The position numbers were made by a program, and so were the translations under genes. From NCBI GenBank assembly GCA_964522605.1, contig CAZFWV010000084.1:1-22205 (forward strand): DNA of 22,205 nucleotides, written 5' to 3'. Positions 1 to 7,871 of the stretch are shown here, piece after piece; position 1 is the first letter of the stretch, and every line of letters starts with the position of its first letter. This stretch comes from CAVZLD01 sp964522605 (GTDB lineage: Bacteria > Planctomycetota > Planctomycetia > Pirellulales > Pirellulaceae). The notes under the pieces are model-generated. The model was not told where the DNA came from. It did not search any database and saw nothing but the letters and a program-made list of their open reading frames with translations.

Positions 1-145
1 CAGTCACCCTGGTTGTTACGCACAAGTCGAGCGGAACCAAAGATCGAGAAGAGGAGCCGCGGATCGAACGGATAAAGCGGATGTCCGCGGATCCGTCTGC
101 GCCGATCCGTCCCCTCCGTCAAATCCGTGGTTCCTTCTTCTCAGG
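1..145. repeat. Probable intergenic repeat, cut by window edge
   Basis: This is a non-coding stretch rich in short self-complementary words built on GGATCCG/CCGCGG, for example GCGGATGTCCGC near 77-88. AAGAGGAGCC near 50 and GGTTCCTTCTTCTC near 130 are loosely complementary across it. Reading frames through it give low-complexity, non-protein-like peptides. It resembles the dispersed intergenic repeats seen elsewhere in the window in style, but not in sequence. No second copy is present here, so the repeat call is an inference. Positions 146-397 hold no convincing gene; the Gfo/Idh frame is open through part of it, but the protein start is at 398. Confidence 0.3.
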
Positions 146-397
146 TCCAACCGAAAACACGTTTTCCTCTTGCTGATGCCTTGTTTCGATTGCCGTGGCA
201 TAGACCGCCTGATTGAGGACGCTGTAGATGTCGATCGCAGGATTAACTCGGGGTAGCCGATGATCCAGACAGATCAACGGGATCCTGAGATTCATCGAGT
301 TTGCGTGACGTATCGAGTTCGCGGTATCATGCGTGTGACGCACACAATCCTGATGAAGTCTTCCGTCCACGTTCTGTTTTTGCCAGTCGAGGTTCAC

Positions 398-1693
398 ATG
401 CCAGAGCAGAAGAGCGCAACTCGCCGTCATTTTCTTCAGTCCACAGGGGCCGCTGCGGCCACGATTCTCGCCGCGCCCAATGTATTGCGCGGTGCATCGG
501 TGAAGGACGATCCTGTCCGAGTAGGACACATTGGGACCGGCACACGAGGTTGGACACTCATTCGTGACACCGGCGCCTCGGACTCGGCCAAGGTCGTCGC
601 GGTCTGTGATGTGTATCGGCCCCACATGAAACGCGGTGTCGAAGCGGCCCGTAATGAGAACGTGAGAACTTATACGGATTACCGAGACCTGCTATCGGAT
701 AAAGACGTCGAGGCAGTGGTGATCGCCACGCCGGATCATTGGCACGAACAGATGGTGCTCGACGCAATCGCGGCGGGCAAGTCGGTTTACTGCGAGAAAG
801 GCCTGACCATGTCCGTGGACTCGGCCAAGCGATTGAGATCCGCAGTGAAGCAGGCGAACACGGTATTTCAGCTTGGCCACCAGGGGCGACAGCTCCCCGC
901 CTATGAGGCAGCTGGCAAGATGATTCGGGACGGGGAAATCGGCCCCCTCACACTCATCAAAACGGGACGGTACTTCAACGGCACGCGCGACCGGGCTCCG
1001 TGGCGATGGTATGGCTGGTACAGCGAATACAATCGACCCGATCCAAAACAGGTCATTGCGGATCTCGATTGGCAGAAGTGGTTGGGTCCGGCCCCTGCCA
1101 TCGATTTCAACGAGCGACATTTCTGGCACTGGCGCTGTTATTGGCCGTACGGTACGGGCCAAGCTGGAGATCTGCTGTCGCACGAACTCGACCAGGTCCA
1201 ATGCACTTTGGGTTGGGGCATTCCTGACACGTGCATGTGCCTCGGCCACAATGCACACTACCACGATGACCGTGAAGTCCCGGATACCTGGTTGGCGAAT
1301 TACACATTCGAGAAACAGAATTGCTCGTTAATGTTCGAAGGTTGCATGAACTCCGGTCGCCAGCAGCCTCCCGAATACGTCGGCAAAAACGGGCGAATCA
1401 TCTTCAACGCGATCGGCCAGTCCGCTTCGAAGTTCTTCGTCTACGACGATGGCCCGGCCTATCCTCACATGCGCCGCGAGCCGCTCGAGCCTCGCTTCAG
1501 CTATGACCCAGCGTCGGGTCCGAGCTGGCCGGACCACATGGAGGATTTCCTCCGCTGCGTTCGCACCGGTGACAAGCCACGGTGTCACATTGACGAGGCG
1601 TTCATTGAGGTCGTTTCCTACTTAATGAGTGTCATCTCGTATCGCGAAAAGCGTCTCGTACGTTGGGATGCCGAAAACGAGCAAATCATCTGA
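398..1693 (+). CDS. Tat-exported Gfo/Idh/MocA family oxidoreductase
   Basis: This is a predicted NAD(P)-dependent sugar or inositol-type dehydrogenase/oxidoreductase of 431 residues. The ATG at 398 places a twin-arginine signal (T8-R9-R10-H-F-L, then an Ala-rich hydrophobic stretch and AAP) at the N-terminus. The frame stays open upstream to 260, but those 46 residues do not look like protein. The Rossmann nucleotide-binding loop G45-T-G-T-R-G follows at the start of the mature domain. The active-site region reads YCEKGLT (E133-K134-G135), where the usual family motif is EKP, then GHQGRQ. The C-terminal half is the alpha/beta substrate-binding domain with WP, HxxDQV and CMNSGRQQP-type segments. 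Export suggests action on periplasmic sugars, with the cofactor bound before Tat transport. It is convergent with the glycoside-hydrolase-like gene. The exact substrate is unknown. Confidence 0.88.
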   Translation: MPEQKSATRRHFLQSTGAAAATILAAPNVLRGASVKDDPVRVGHIGTGTRGWTLIRDTGASDSAKVVAVCDVYRPHMKRGVEAARNENVRTYTDYRDLLSDKDVEAVVIATPDHWHEQMVLDAIAAGKSVYCEKGLTMSVDSAKRLRSAVKQANTVFQLGHQGRQLPAYEAAGKMIRDGEIGPLTLIKTGRYFNGTRDRAPWRWYGWYSEYNRPDPKQVIADLDWQKWLGPAPAIDFNERHFWHWRCYWPYGTGQAGDLLSHELDQVQCTLGWGIPDTCMCLGHNAHYHDDREVPDTWLANYTFEKQNCSLMFEGCMNSGRQQPPEYVGKNGRIIFNAIGQSASKFFVYDDGPAYPHMRREPLEPRFSYDPASGPSWPDHMEDFLRCVRTGDKPRCHIDEAFIEVVSYLMSVISYREKRLVRWDAENEQII

Positions 1694-1831
1694 GTTTTTC
1701 GCGGCGAATCGGTTCGGCGAATCGTTGGATGAATTCGGTTCCTGGCTTTCGACACGAGCAAGGATGAGAGCTGGTGAGGACGGCTCCAGAGGAAGGGGAA
1801 GGTGGATCGATGAGGGCCTCGTCATCAATTT

Positions 1832-4081
1832 CTATTCCGCATCACGGAACGTATACCACGTCATTCCGCCCGCGGGAACCGTCACTTCCAGATGCACGCA
1901 ATGACGGTCGTCGACCGACATACGATTTGATGTCTGCCCCTCGTGACTGACGACCACTGAATCACGTAAGCCCGTGTAGTAGAGATTCGGTGCGATCGTC
2001 TTGGAGACTTCTTGATCGAGTGGATTGTAGATGCAGATCATCCCGGCGATCGGCAACCGGGGATTGACGTGAAGCATCCAGTCGAGATCCCGACCATCGG
2101 CACGGCGGCCATGGATCATGTCCGACTCGAGAATCTCGCGATACTGCTTGTACCAATCGATCTGCTGTTTTACCATCTCACGAGTTTCGGGCGAATCAAA
2201 CAGTCGAGGTCCCCGGTAATGCGCTTGCACGCCCATTCCCAAATTCGACTGCAGCATCCGTCGATAGTGATCCAGATGCTCGCGTAACGGTTCAATCGTC
2301 GCGGCCGCGCCTCCACCATGGTACTGCGTAAGCGGCACGAACATCCAACCCATACTCGGTGTCTTCGTCCACGTGCCATCGTAGATATTCTGTCGCGTAT
2401 GAATCACCTGATGATCTCGCGGGAGAGACCAGTTCACTTCACGGTATCCCATGCCGCATTTGTTCGATCCATTCAGGAAGTAGTAATCCGGCGCATTGAT
2501 ATAGATGCCCATCCCACGCAGGTCCCGATAAAGATCCGCGATATTTCGCCACTGCACCCACCGAGAGTCGTTGATGCCTTGCTGCAGCGGAGGCCGAGGC
2601 GTGACGTCGACATCACCAGGATAGGGACCGTCGTTTTCGAACTGATCAAAGCCGGTCGCGGTGTAGAAGTTGCGAATCGTATCCAACCAGCGCTGCCCCC
2701 ACGGTGACGTGACCGCCGGGCATTTGCCGTGGGTGGGGCGTTCACCCGGAGGTGAGACAATCATGTCCGCATCGGCGACCTGACGAGAAGAGAACAGCGA
2801 ATAACAGCCGAGCTCAATCCCGTGCTGCTGGGCATAGTCCGCAACCGCCTTCCAGGTCGCCAGGAAGTCGGAGTCGCGGTTCTCCATGTTAAAGCCGCTG
2901 CCAAAGGACAAGATAATCGCTTCAAAACCAACCGCCGCTGCCTGATCAATGGCTGTGCGGATGCGCTGCTCGTCATTGCTCAACAAGTGATGCGTGATCG
3001 GATTCTCGGTCACCCAGGGAGCCAGCGTGCGATAGAATCGTCGCAGGGCGAGTCCCCTGCGCTCGCGGTTTCCCTCGTCATAGACCAGCTCAAAAACTCG
3101 GCAAGACTCAAACCGCCCACCGGGCTCGATATGCTGCGCGGGACCGTAGGTCGGTTCGACAACGAGCAAGCAGGGTGTTTGCCGCGCGTAGTTGACCTGC
3201 GTGGTGTAGTTCGGATCCGTCCGCCAATGCACGACGTGGCGGTTCGCGTTGGGAGGATTGAATCCTCCAAAGGCGAAATCCGTCTCGACATGCAGGTAGT
3301 CGGGATTTGGGATGGCAACACCTTCCCGGTACTCAACCCAACTCGCCTGTTCAACCGCCGCGAGTTCCTCGACGGTGAAACGATCAAGCGTGACCGCATG
3401 ATCGCCCGCATTGTGAATCGTCAGCCATTTACTGAATGCAGGGATCCCATCGTACAGCTCGTAGTGCACAGAGACTCGCACGTCGTTGCTCGCGACACCT
3501 CCCTGTGTGATTTGGCCAAGTCCACGATCGTCAATCACCGGCACGGCATATTCGAAACGAACATACACGCCAGAGGGAGGCCATTTTGCATCGGGGGCCG
3601 CGTGACGTCGCCGATTCCACTTGAAACGCTCGGTCGGACGGCCAACTGTCACATCGACCAGCTGCAGGGCACTGGAGTCTGACTCCATGTTCGCGAGCCA
3701 CTCTTCCGTGAGATACGCGTGGTTCGGTTGTCCGACCAGCCCGCCGACCTCGTAGGAGATTCCATCGATCGTAATCCGTGCTTCGGGACGCACGGAACGG
3801 AGCATCGATTGCGACGTCATTAGGTTGTCGAACGCGATACAAGCACCGTTGGGAGCAAGCTTCCAGACGCGCCGCACCAGGCCGTTTTCCAAAGTCAAGG
3901 TCTGGTTTTCCGAGTCGCGAGTATGCTTGGCGGCGAAGGGCGATGCGTCCAACAGATAATCCGCCGCCGGCCGGCTCGGCATCGCCGGTAATAAGGACGA
4001 AGGTTCACCAGCTGTCTCGCCGCTTACGATGGGGCAAAGCAAAAACAGGATTAGAGGCAGCTTCACAATTGTGGTTTGCAT
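1832..4081 (-). CDS. Secreted glycoside hydrolase-like protein (alpha-galactosidase/GH36-like layout)
   Basis: This is a 749-residue protein with an N-terminal signal peptide (residues 1-20, KLPLILFLLCPIVSG then GE). Residues 60-350 form a beta-rich region with VHYELYDGIPAFSKWLTI near 205-222, a pattern typical of the N-terminal beta-sandwich of alpha-galactosidase-like hydrolases. Residues 370-600 look like a TIM barrel: GFEAIILSFGSGFN at 385-398, GIELGCYSLF at 421-430, and GFDQFENDGPYPGD at 477-490, where D479, E482 and D484 are candidate catalytic acids. A beta-sandwich tail ends in PAGGMTWYTF. It probably cleaves alpha-linked sugars outside the cytoplasm. I cannot assign a CAZy family from reading alone, and the function could differ. 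No strong Shine-Dalgarno sequence precedes the ATG. It lies 148 bp downstream of the NifA-like gene on the same strand, so co-transcription is possible but not shown. Confidence 0.75.
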   Translation of the reverse strand: MQTTIVKLPLILFLLCPIVSGETAGEPSSLLPAMPSRPAADYLLDASPFAAKHTRDSENQTLTLENGLVRRVWKLAPNGACIAFDNLMTSQSMLRSVRPEARITIDGISYEVGGLVGQPNHAYLTEEWLANMESDSSALQLVDVTVGRPTERFKWNRRRHAAPDAKWPPSGVYVRFEYAVPVIDDRGLGQITQGGVASNDVRVSVHYELYDGIPAFSKWLTIHNAGDHAVTLDRFTVEELAAVEQASWVEYREGVAIPNPDYLHVETDFAFGGFNPPNANRHVVHWRTDPNYTTQVNYARQTPCLLVVEPTYGPAQHIEPGGRFESCRVFELVYDEGNRERRGLALRRFYRTLAPWVTENPITHHLLSNDEQRIRTAIDQAAAVGFEAIILSFGSGFNMENRDSDFLATWKAVADYAQQHGIELGCYSLFSSRQVADADMIVSPPGERPTHGKCPAVTSPWGQRWLDTIRNFYTATGFDQFENDGPYPGDVDVTPRPPLQQGINDSRWVQWRNIADLYRDLRGMGIYINAPDYYFLNGSNKCGMGYREVNWSLPRDHQVIHTRQNIYDGTWTKTPSMGWMFVPLTQYHGGGAAATIEPLREHLDHYRRMLQSNLGMGVQAHYRGPRLFDSPETREMVKQQIDWYKQYREILESDMIHGRRADGRDLDWMLHVNPRLPIAGMICIYNPLDQEVSKTIAPNLYYTGLRDSVVVSHEGQTSNRMSVDDRHCVHLEVTVPAGGMTWYTFRDAE

Positions 4082-4229
4082 GTTGGGTACCGAAGATGCA
4101 GGAAGACAACCGACGGATCCTTGAGCCGTCCGGGTTCCTCAGAATGTACCATCTTATCCAGAACTGTTCGACTCTCGATCGTCGTCCTGGACGCTTCCTG
4201 CCATACATCGATCATTCGATGCGGATGGT

Positions 4230-5834
4230 TCAGGACCCTTTAATGCCCAACATACTCATCTTGTAGCGAATGATGCGAGGCGTGATTCCCAATTGGCGTG
4301 CGGCCGCCGCGGCATTACCGGACGTGCGTTTGAGCGCATCGCTGATCATGTCCCGTTCCAAGGTCTTCACGCATGCCTCGAGCGAACCGGGGCGATCGTT
4401 GGGTGAGTTGCTGGGCATCTCGAGCGTAGGAGGAAGATGGTGTCCGTGGATCACATCGCCGTCGGACAGGAGTACCGCATGCTCAATGCAGTTCTCCAGT
4501 TCACGAACGTTGCCCGGCCAGTGATAGGCCATCATCATATCGATCGCCGGTGTACTGATGCGACGGATATTCTTGCCCATCTGTTCGCTGTACTTCGTCG
4601 CAAAATGGTTGGCTAGAAGCAGAATGTCGTCGCGCCGATCTCGCAAAGGCGGCAAGGTAATTGGGAATACATTGATGCGATAGTAGAGGTCATGGCGAAA
4701 AGCCCCATCGGCGACCGCTTCTTCCAAATCTCGATTCGTTGCGGCAAGCACGCGCACATTTGCGTGACGCGTTTCGTTGGATCCCACCCGCTCAAACTCG
4801 TGCTCCTGCAAAAACCGCAACAGCTTCACCTGAATCGCAGGCGGAAAGTCTCCAATCTCGTCCAGAAACAGCGTGCCTCCCTCCGCATCCTCAATTCGCC
4901 CGATCCGCTGCTGAATCGCGCCCGTGAATGCGCCCTTCTCATGACCAAAGAGCTCGGATTCCAGCAGATTCTCACTCAGCTGAGCACAGTTGACTCGAAT
5001 GTAGGGGCCTGTCGAACGAGGACTCGAGTAGTGTATGGCCGAGGCGACGAGTTCCTTTCCGGTACCCGTCTCACCGCGAATCAGTACGGTGGTCTGACTC
5101 GAGGCGACGCGGCGAATGCGCGTGTAGACGTCACGCATCGGGCGCGAGTTGCCGACAATATTCTCCGGACGGAAACGTTCCTCCAACGCGTCTCGCAGGC
5201 GGAAGTTCTCCGCCTGTAACGCCTCATGCTCCTCCCGCTCCGCACGACGAGCGCGCACATCAAACCCGATCATCGCCGCGACGATCGTCAACGTCCGCTC
5301 TGCCTCGTCCAACCAGGTCCGACTACTCGTCGGCAGGTCCGTCGCCAAGGTCCCAATGACCTCGCTACCCAACAGAATCGGTACGCAGATAAAGCACGCA
5401 TCCTCGGCACGACGACGACTCCGCTCGTGAATCCGATCACAGAACCGCGGTTCATTCGCAATACTCGGCACGATGACCGACTGCCCCGAGGCCAAAACCA
5501 AACCGGTCATTCCCTCGCCGCGACCATATTGGACGTTCTCCGACTGAGATGGACTGACACTTCGCGTGGCGGCCACGACGAGCCGCTCGCTATCCGCCGC
5601 CAGCAGCATGATGGTGCACCGCATCATGCCCAACTTCTCTTCAAGTACGTGAATAATGTCGTGAAGTGTCTGGCTTTGACCGGACCGCTCTGCTAGCACG
5701 CGGGCAATCGCATAAAGAGCTGCCATTTCTCGTTCCCATCGCTCTTTTTCCGTCGCGCACGTGAGAACGGATGCACAATCTTTGTGCACATCGCAATCGA
5801 ATGAACATTGACTAGGCAGTCGTGCAGCCAACAT
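4230..5834 (-). CDS. NifA-like sigma-54-dependent transcriptional activator
   Basis: This is a 534-residue bacterial enhancer-binding protein. It has a GAF sensor domain (about 40-190, with GRGEGMTGLVLASGQSVIVP as in NifA), a coiled linker (195-220), an AAA+ domain, and a Fis-type helix-turn-helix at about 494-530. The AAA+ domain shows Walker A GETGTGKE at 254-261, the sigma-54 contact loop GAFTGA at 301-306, Walker B GGTLFLDE at 319-326, and NVFPITLPPLRDRRDDI at 388-404. It should bind upstream activator sites and open sigma-54 promoters. The intact GAFTGA loop argues for true sigma-54 dependence. The start at 5834 has AGAGG five bases upstream. The N-terminus carries four cysteines (C10, C14, C20, C26) ahead of the GAF domain, which is unusual. 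It lies downstream of nifV on the same strand, so it may control nitrogen-fixation or homocitrate genes. A more general role is possible. Confidence 0.93.
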   Translation of the reverse strand: MLAARLPSQCSFDCDVHKDCASVLTCATEKERWEREMAALYAIARVLAERSGQSQTLHDIIHVLEEKLGMMRCTIMLLAADSERLVVAATRSVSPSQSENVQYGRGEGMTGLVLASGQSVIVPSIANEPRFCDRIHERSRRRAEDACFICVPILLGSEVIGTLATDLPTSSRTWLDEAERTLTIVAAMIGFDVRARRAEREEHEALQAENFRLRDALEERFRPENIVGNSRPMRDVYTRIRRVASSQTTVLIRGETGTGKELVASAIHYSSPRSTGPYIRVNCAQLSENLLESELFGHEKGAFTGAIQQRIGRIEDAEGGTLFLDEIGDFPPAIQVKLLRFLQEHEFERVGSNETRHANVRVLAATNRDLEEAVADGAFRHDLYYRINVFPITLPPLRDRRDDILLLANHFATKYSEQMGKNIRRISTPAIDMMMAYHWPGNVRELENCIEHAVLLSDGDVIHGHHLPPTLEMPSNSPNDRPGSLEACVKTLERDMISDALKRTSGNAAAAARQLGITPRIIRYKMSMLGIKGS

Positions 5835-6093
5835 CTTGCCTCTTCAGCGCGAGGTCCGACAGCGACGCATCGGCGACCAACTCCGGTTCCCGATGCGACC
5901 GCAGCCTCTGTTCCAGCGGCATTGGATCGCTTTGCTGCCGCCCTTCGCAGTGCGGCAAGTCCGCAAGCCAACGGGGTGCCTCCGCACCCGGGTAGGGGCG
6001 GCTTCCGTTGGTCGCTCGATTACTTGCCGAGAAAACAACGATTTCACCCTTAGCAGTGCAGAGCAATCCGAACGGGGTCCGATGGAAGATCAT
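5812..6093 (-). CDS. Possible small ORF coupled to nifV stop (doubtful)
   Basis: This is a 93-codon frame whose ATG (6093-6091) overlaps the nifV TGA in an ATGA arrangement. Its end overlaps the first 23 bp of the NifA-like gene. Such geometry is typical of translationally coupled genes. Against this, the peptide has no recognisable domain and biased composition, and there is no good Shine-Dalgarno sequence (only CGGGGA directly upstream). Parts of the DNA also resemble the dispersed palindromic repeat (see 5946-6065). It may be a decayed repeat that happens to be open, in which case 5835-6089 is simply a spacer inside the operon. Confidence 0.25.
   Translation of the reverse strand: MIFHRTPFGLLCTAKGEIVVFSASNRATNGSRPYPGAEAPRWLADLPHCEGRQQSDPMPLEQRLRSHREPELVADASLSDLALKRQDVGCTTA
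5946..6065 (-). repeat. Possible decayed copy of the long palindromic repeat
   Basis: Read on the minus strand, 6065-6019 begins CTCTGCACTGCTAA and continues with a GGTGA...GGCAAG pattern. This matches the conserved left internal box of the repeats at 11235 and 16265. Further along, 5971-5946 matches the right internal part of the 16265 copy (a TTGGCTTGCGG stretch followed by TTGCCGCACTGCG). The central hairpin and terminal arms are missing. The matches are short, so a chance resemblance is possible. Confidence 0.35.
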
Positions 6094-7295
6094 TCCCCGA
6101 GGCCGATCGGTACTGCAAATCTGATGCCAGAGAGCTGGGCATCTTGATCGAGCAATTGCTGATGAATGGCCGCAGCGCGTGCGCTGGAAACCGGCCGCTG
6201 CGTCGTGTCGGCCTCTGCTCGCACGAGCTTCAGCAGCGCGTGCAGGAGATGTTCTCTCGGACGGACGCCCTGGGCCACAAGCGCAGCGCGAAGTCCCGCA
6301 CGACCGCTGTGAGTTCCCAAGTCGAATCGTCGGCCGGTCTGGCCAACGGTTGCCGGAGCAAACGGTTCGAAACACTGCTCATCGCGCAGCATCCCGCGCA
6401 CGTGAATTCCGGACTCATGCCGAAAGACGTTTTCCCCGACAATCGGCTTTCGTGGCGGAATGGGATGATTGGCGCACGCCGCTACATGTTGACACAAACT
6501 CGCGAGTCCGCGCTGGGACAATCGACATCGCAGAGGAGTTGTCTTGTGCAATGCGACCACCAGTTCTTCGAGTGGTGCGTTTCCCGCACGTTCTCCGAGA
6601 CCGAGTACGGTAACGTCCGCGCTGCGGCCACCCGCCTCCAGTCCGGCCAACGTATTGGCGACGGCCATCCCCAAATCGTTATGTGCGTGGAGCCCAACGA
6701 GCCGGTGGGGAACGGCCGAGATCACGCGGCGCACTGCCTCCGCCGCAGTGCGCGGATTCCAGAGGCCTACGGTGTCGGCCAATCGCAGACGATCGGCCCC
6801 CAGCGCATTGCACAACTGGGCCCATTCCACGATTCGCGCAGAAGCGGTGCGTGAAGCATCCATGATGCCCACCGAGACGAAATCGAACCGTCGCCGGGCG
6901 TACGGAATGAGTCGTGAGAGAGTCTGCCGGACCCACGGCCAACTCTTATCGAGAGCGTTCAGTTGGATCGCGGAACCGGGAACCGAAAGATGAACGGCCG
7001 ACAGATTGCAGGCAGCCGCGGCATCGAGATCCGCGAGGGTGGCACGACACCAGGCTGTCAGTCGACACGGCAAACCGAGTGCAGCAGTGCGGCGAATCAC
7101 GTTCCGCTCCGCCTCGCCCATCGCCGGGCTACCGACCTCGATTTCATCGATTCCGATTTCGGCGAGAGCCCGTGCGATGCTGACTCGTTGTTCGACTGTA
7201 AAGGCAACACCGGCAGCCTGGGCTCCATCGCGCAGAGTCGTATCCACTAGCCAGACTCGGCGATTTGAAGGAATGGTTTCCATCGTTAAGCGCAT
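6090..7295 (-). CDS. nifV: Homocitrate synthase (NifV-like)
   Basis: This is a 401-residue DRE-TIM metallolyase of the HMG-CoA lyase/isopropylmalate-synthase/homocitrate-synthase superfamily. It carries the signature DTTLRDGAQ at 18-26, in which R22 and D23 contact substrate and metal. The catalytic HxH metal pair is H203 and H205 in HAHNDLG, and GLGERAGNA lies at 232-240. The pattern AGVAFT...IARALAEIGIDEIEVGSPAMGE is very close to NifV and lacks the long C-terminal regulatory domain of leucine-pathway LeuA. It would condense acetyl-CoA with 2-oxoglutarate to make homocitrate, the organic ligand of the nitrogenase FeMo cofactor. The start at 7295 or at the second ATG (7283) is undecided; neither has a clear Shine-Dalgarno sequence. 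A NifA-like activator lies downstream. No nif structural genes are in this window, so a related synthase with another substrate remains possible. Confidence 0.85.
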   Translation of the reverse strand: MRLTMETIPSNRRVWLVDTTLRDGAQAAGVAFTVEQRVSIARALAEIGIDEIEVGSPAMGEAERNVIRRTAALGLPCRLTAWCRATLADLDAAAACNLSAVHLSVPGSAIQLNALDKSWPWVRQTLSRLIPYARRRFDFVSVGIMDASRTASARIVEWAQLCNALGADRLRLADTVGLWNPRTAAEAVRRVISAVPHRLVGLHAHNDLGMAVANTLAGLEAGGRSADVTVLGLGERAGNAPLEELVVALHKTTPLRCRLSQRGLASLCQHVAACANHPIPPRKPIVGENVFRHESGIHVRGMLRDEQCFEPFAPATVGQTGRRFDLGTHSGRAGLRAALVAQGVRPREHLLHALLKLVRAEADTTQRPVSSARAAAIHQQLLDQDAQLSGIRFAVPIGLGE

Positions 7296-7389
7296 TCAAC
7301 AAAAAGCACTAGCTCGACTGCCTGAGATTGAGACTCGTTGGAACTCCCTATCTCCTAGACGATTCGATTAGCTCGCGTACGAGGAGCTG

Positions 7390-7753
7390 CTCTGCGGTCC
7401 TCTGCACTGCTAACGGTTAGTTTCCTGTCGGGGAAAGCGAATTCCGTTACGCGGCAGGGTTGCGTTGTGCTTCTACTTGGCTTTATTGTTGGCATTTTGA
7501 TGTAAGGCACATCCTTCCGCAGCAACCGCACTGTGTGCCACTGGCTATGCCAGTGCTGTTCCTCGACTCAAGAGGACACTGGCAAAGCCAGTGGCACACC
7601 CATTGCGCCGAACGCGGCAGCACGCCGGTTGGTTGCGGCCGAAGGCTGCGCTGCGTTTCCTTCTTTTGCACTTGAAGGGGACGTCGAAGTGGATTGGCAC
7701 GTCTAAGAACAAAGGGAAACGCAGAGTCCGCAGAGGCGCGGAGGGCCGCAGAG
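7390..7753 (+). repeat. Long nested palindromic repeat, copy A
   Basis: This lies in the 576-bp spacer between the divergent nifV and secretin genes. It shares the left internal box (CTGCACTGCTAACGG at about 7402), the GGCATTTTGA box near 7492, a central hairpin and a right arm with copies B and C. The hairpin arms 7535-7555 and 7577-7597 match at 20 of 21 positions when folded. The right terminal arm 7721-7753 is intact. The left arm (7390-7405) is shortened by about 17 bp, apparently by deletion between two CTGCGG words. Reading frames across it repeat an HWQSQWH-like peptide and are not genes. The rest of the spacer (7296-7389, 7754-7871) shows nothing else except the ribosome binding site of the next gene. 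Confidence 0.85.
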
Positions 7754-7871
7754 AGAAGAAGGAGAGAAGAATAGGGGTTAGAACGTTCGACACGCGCCGC
7801 GCATTGCGTGGGTCTGTCGACTCTGCCGTGGTGGACGCGAGTCCGTTTTCGCGAAACAGAGGGGACCTAAG

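Noticed and set aside
2822..3682. 286-codon plus-strand frame
   Set aside because: Fully antisense to the glycoside-hydrolase-like gene, which has a signal peptide and coherent domains; the antisense peptide has none.
6144..6854. 236-codon plus-strand frame
   Set aside because: Antisense to nifV, with low protein character.
7296..7389. Sigma-54 (-24/-12) promoter or NifA site upstream of nifV
   Set aside because: I looked for GG-N10-GC and TGT-N10-ACA on the minus strand and found no convincing match.
7483..7675. Open frames on both strands across repeat A giving HWQSQWH-like peptides
   Set aside because: The same peptide arises from the CACTGGC hairpin in copies A, B, C and at 19864; the frames follow the repeat, not a gene.
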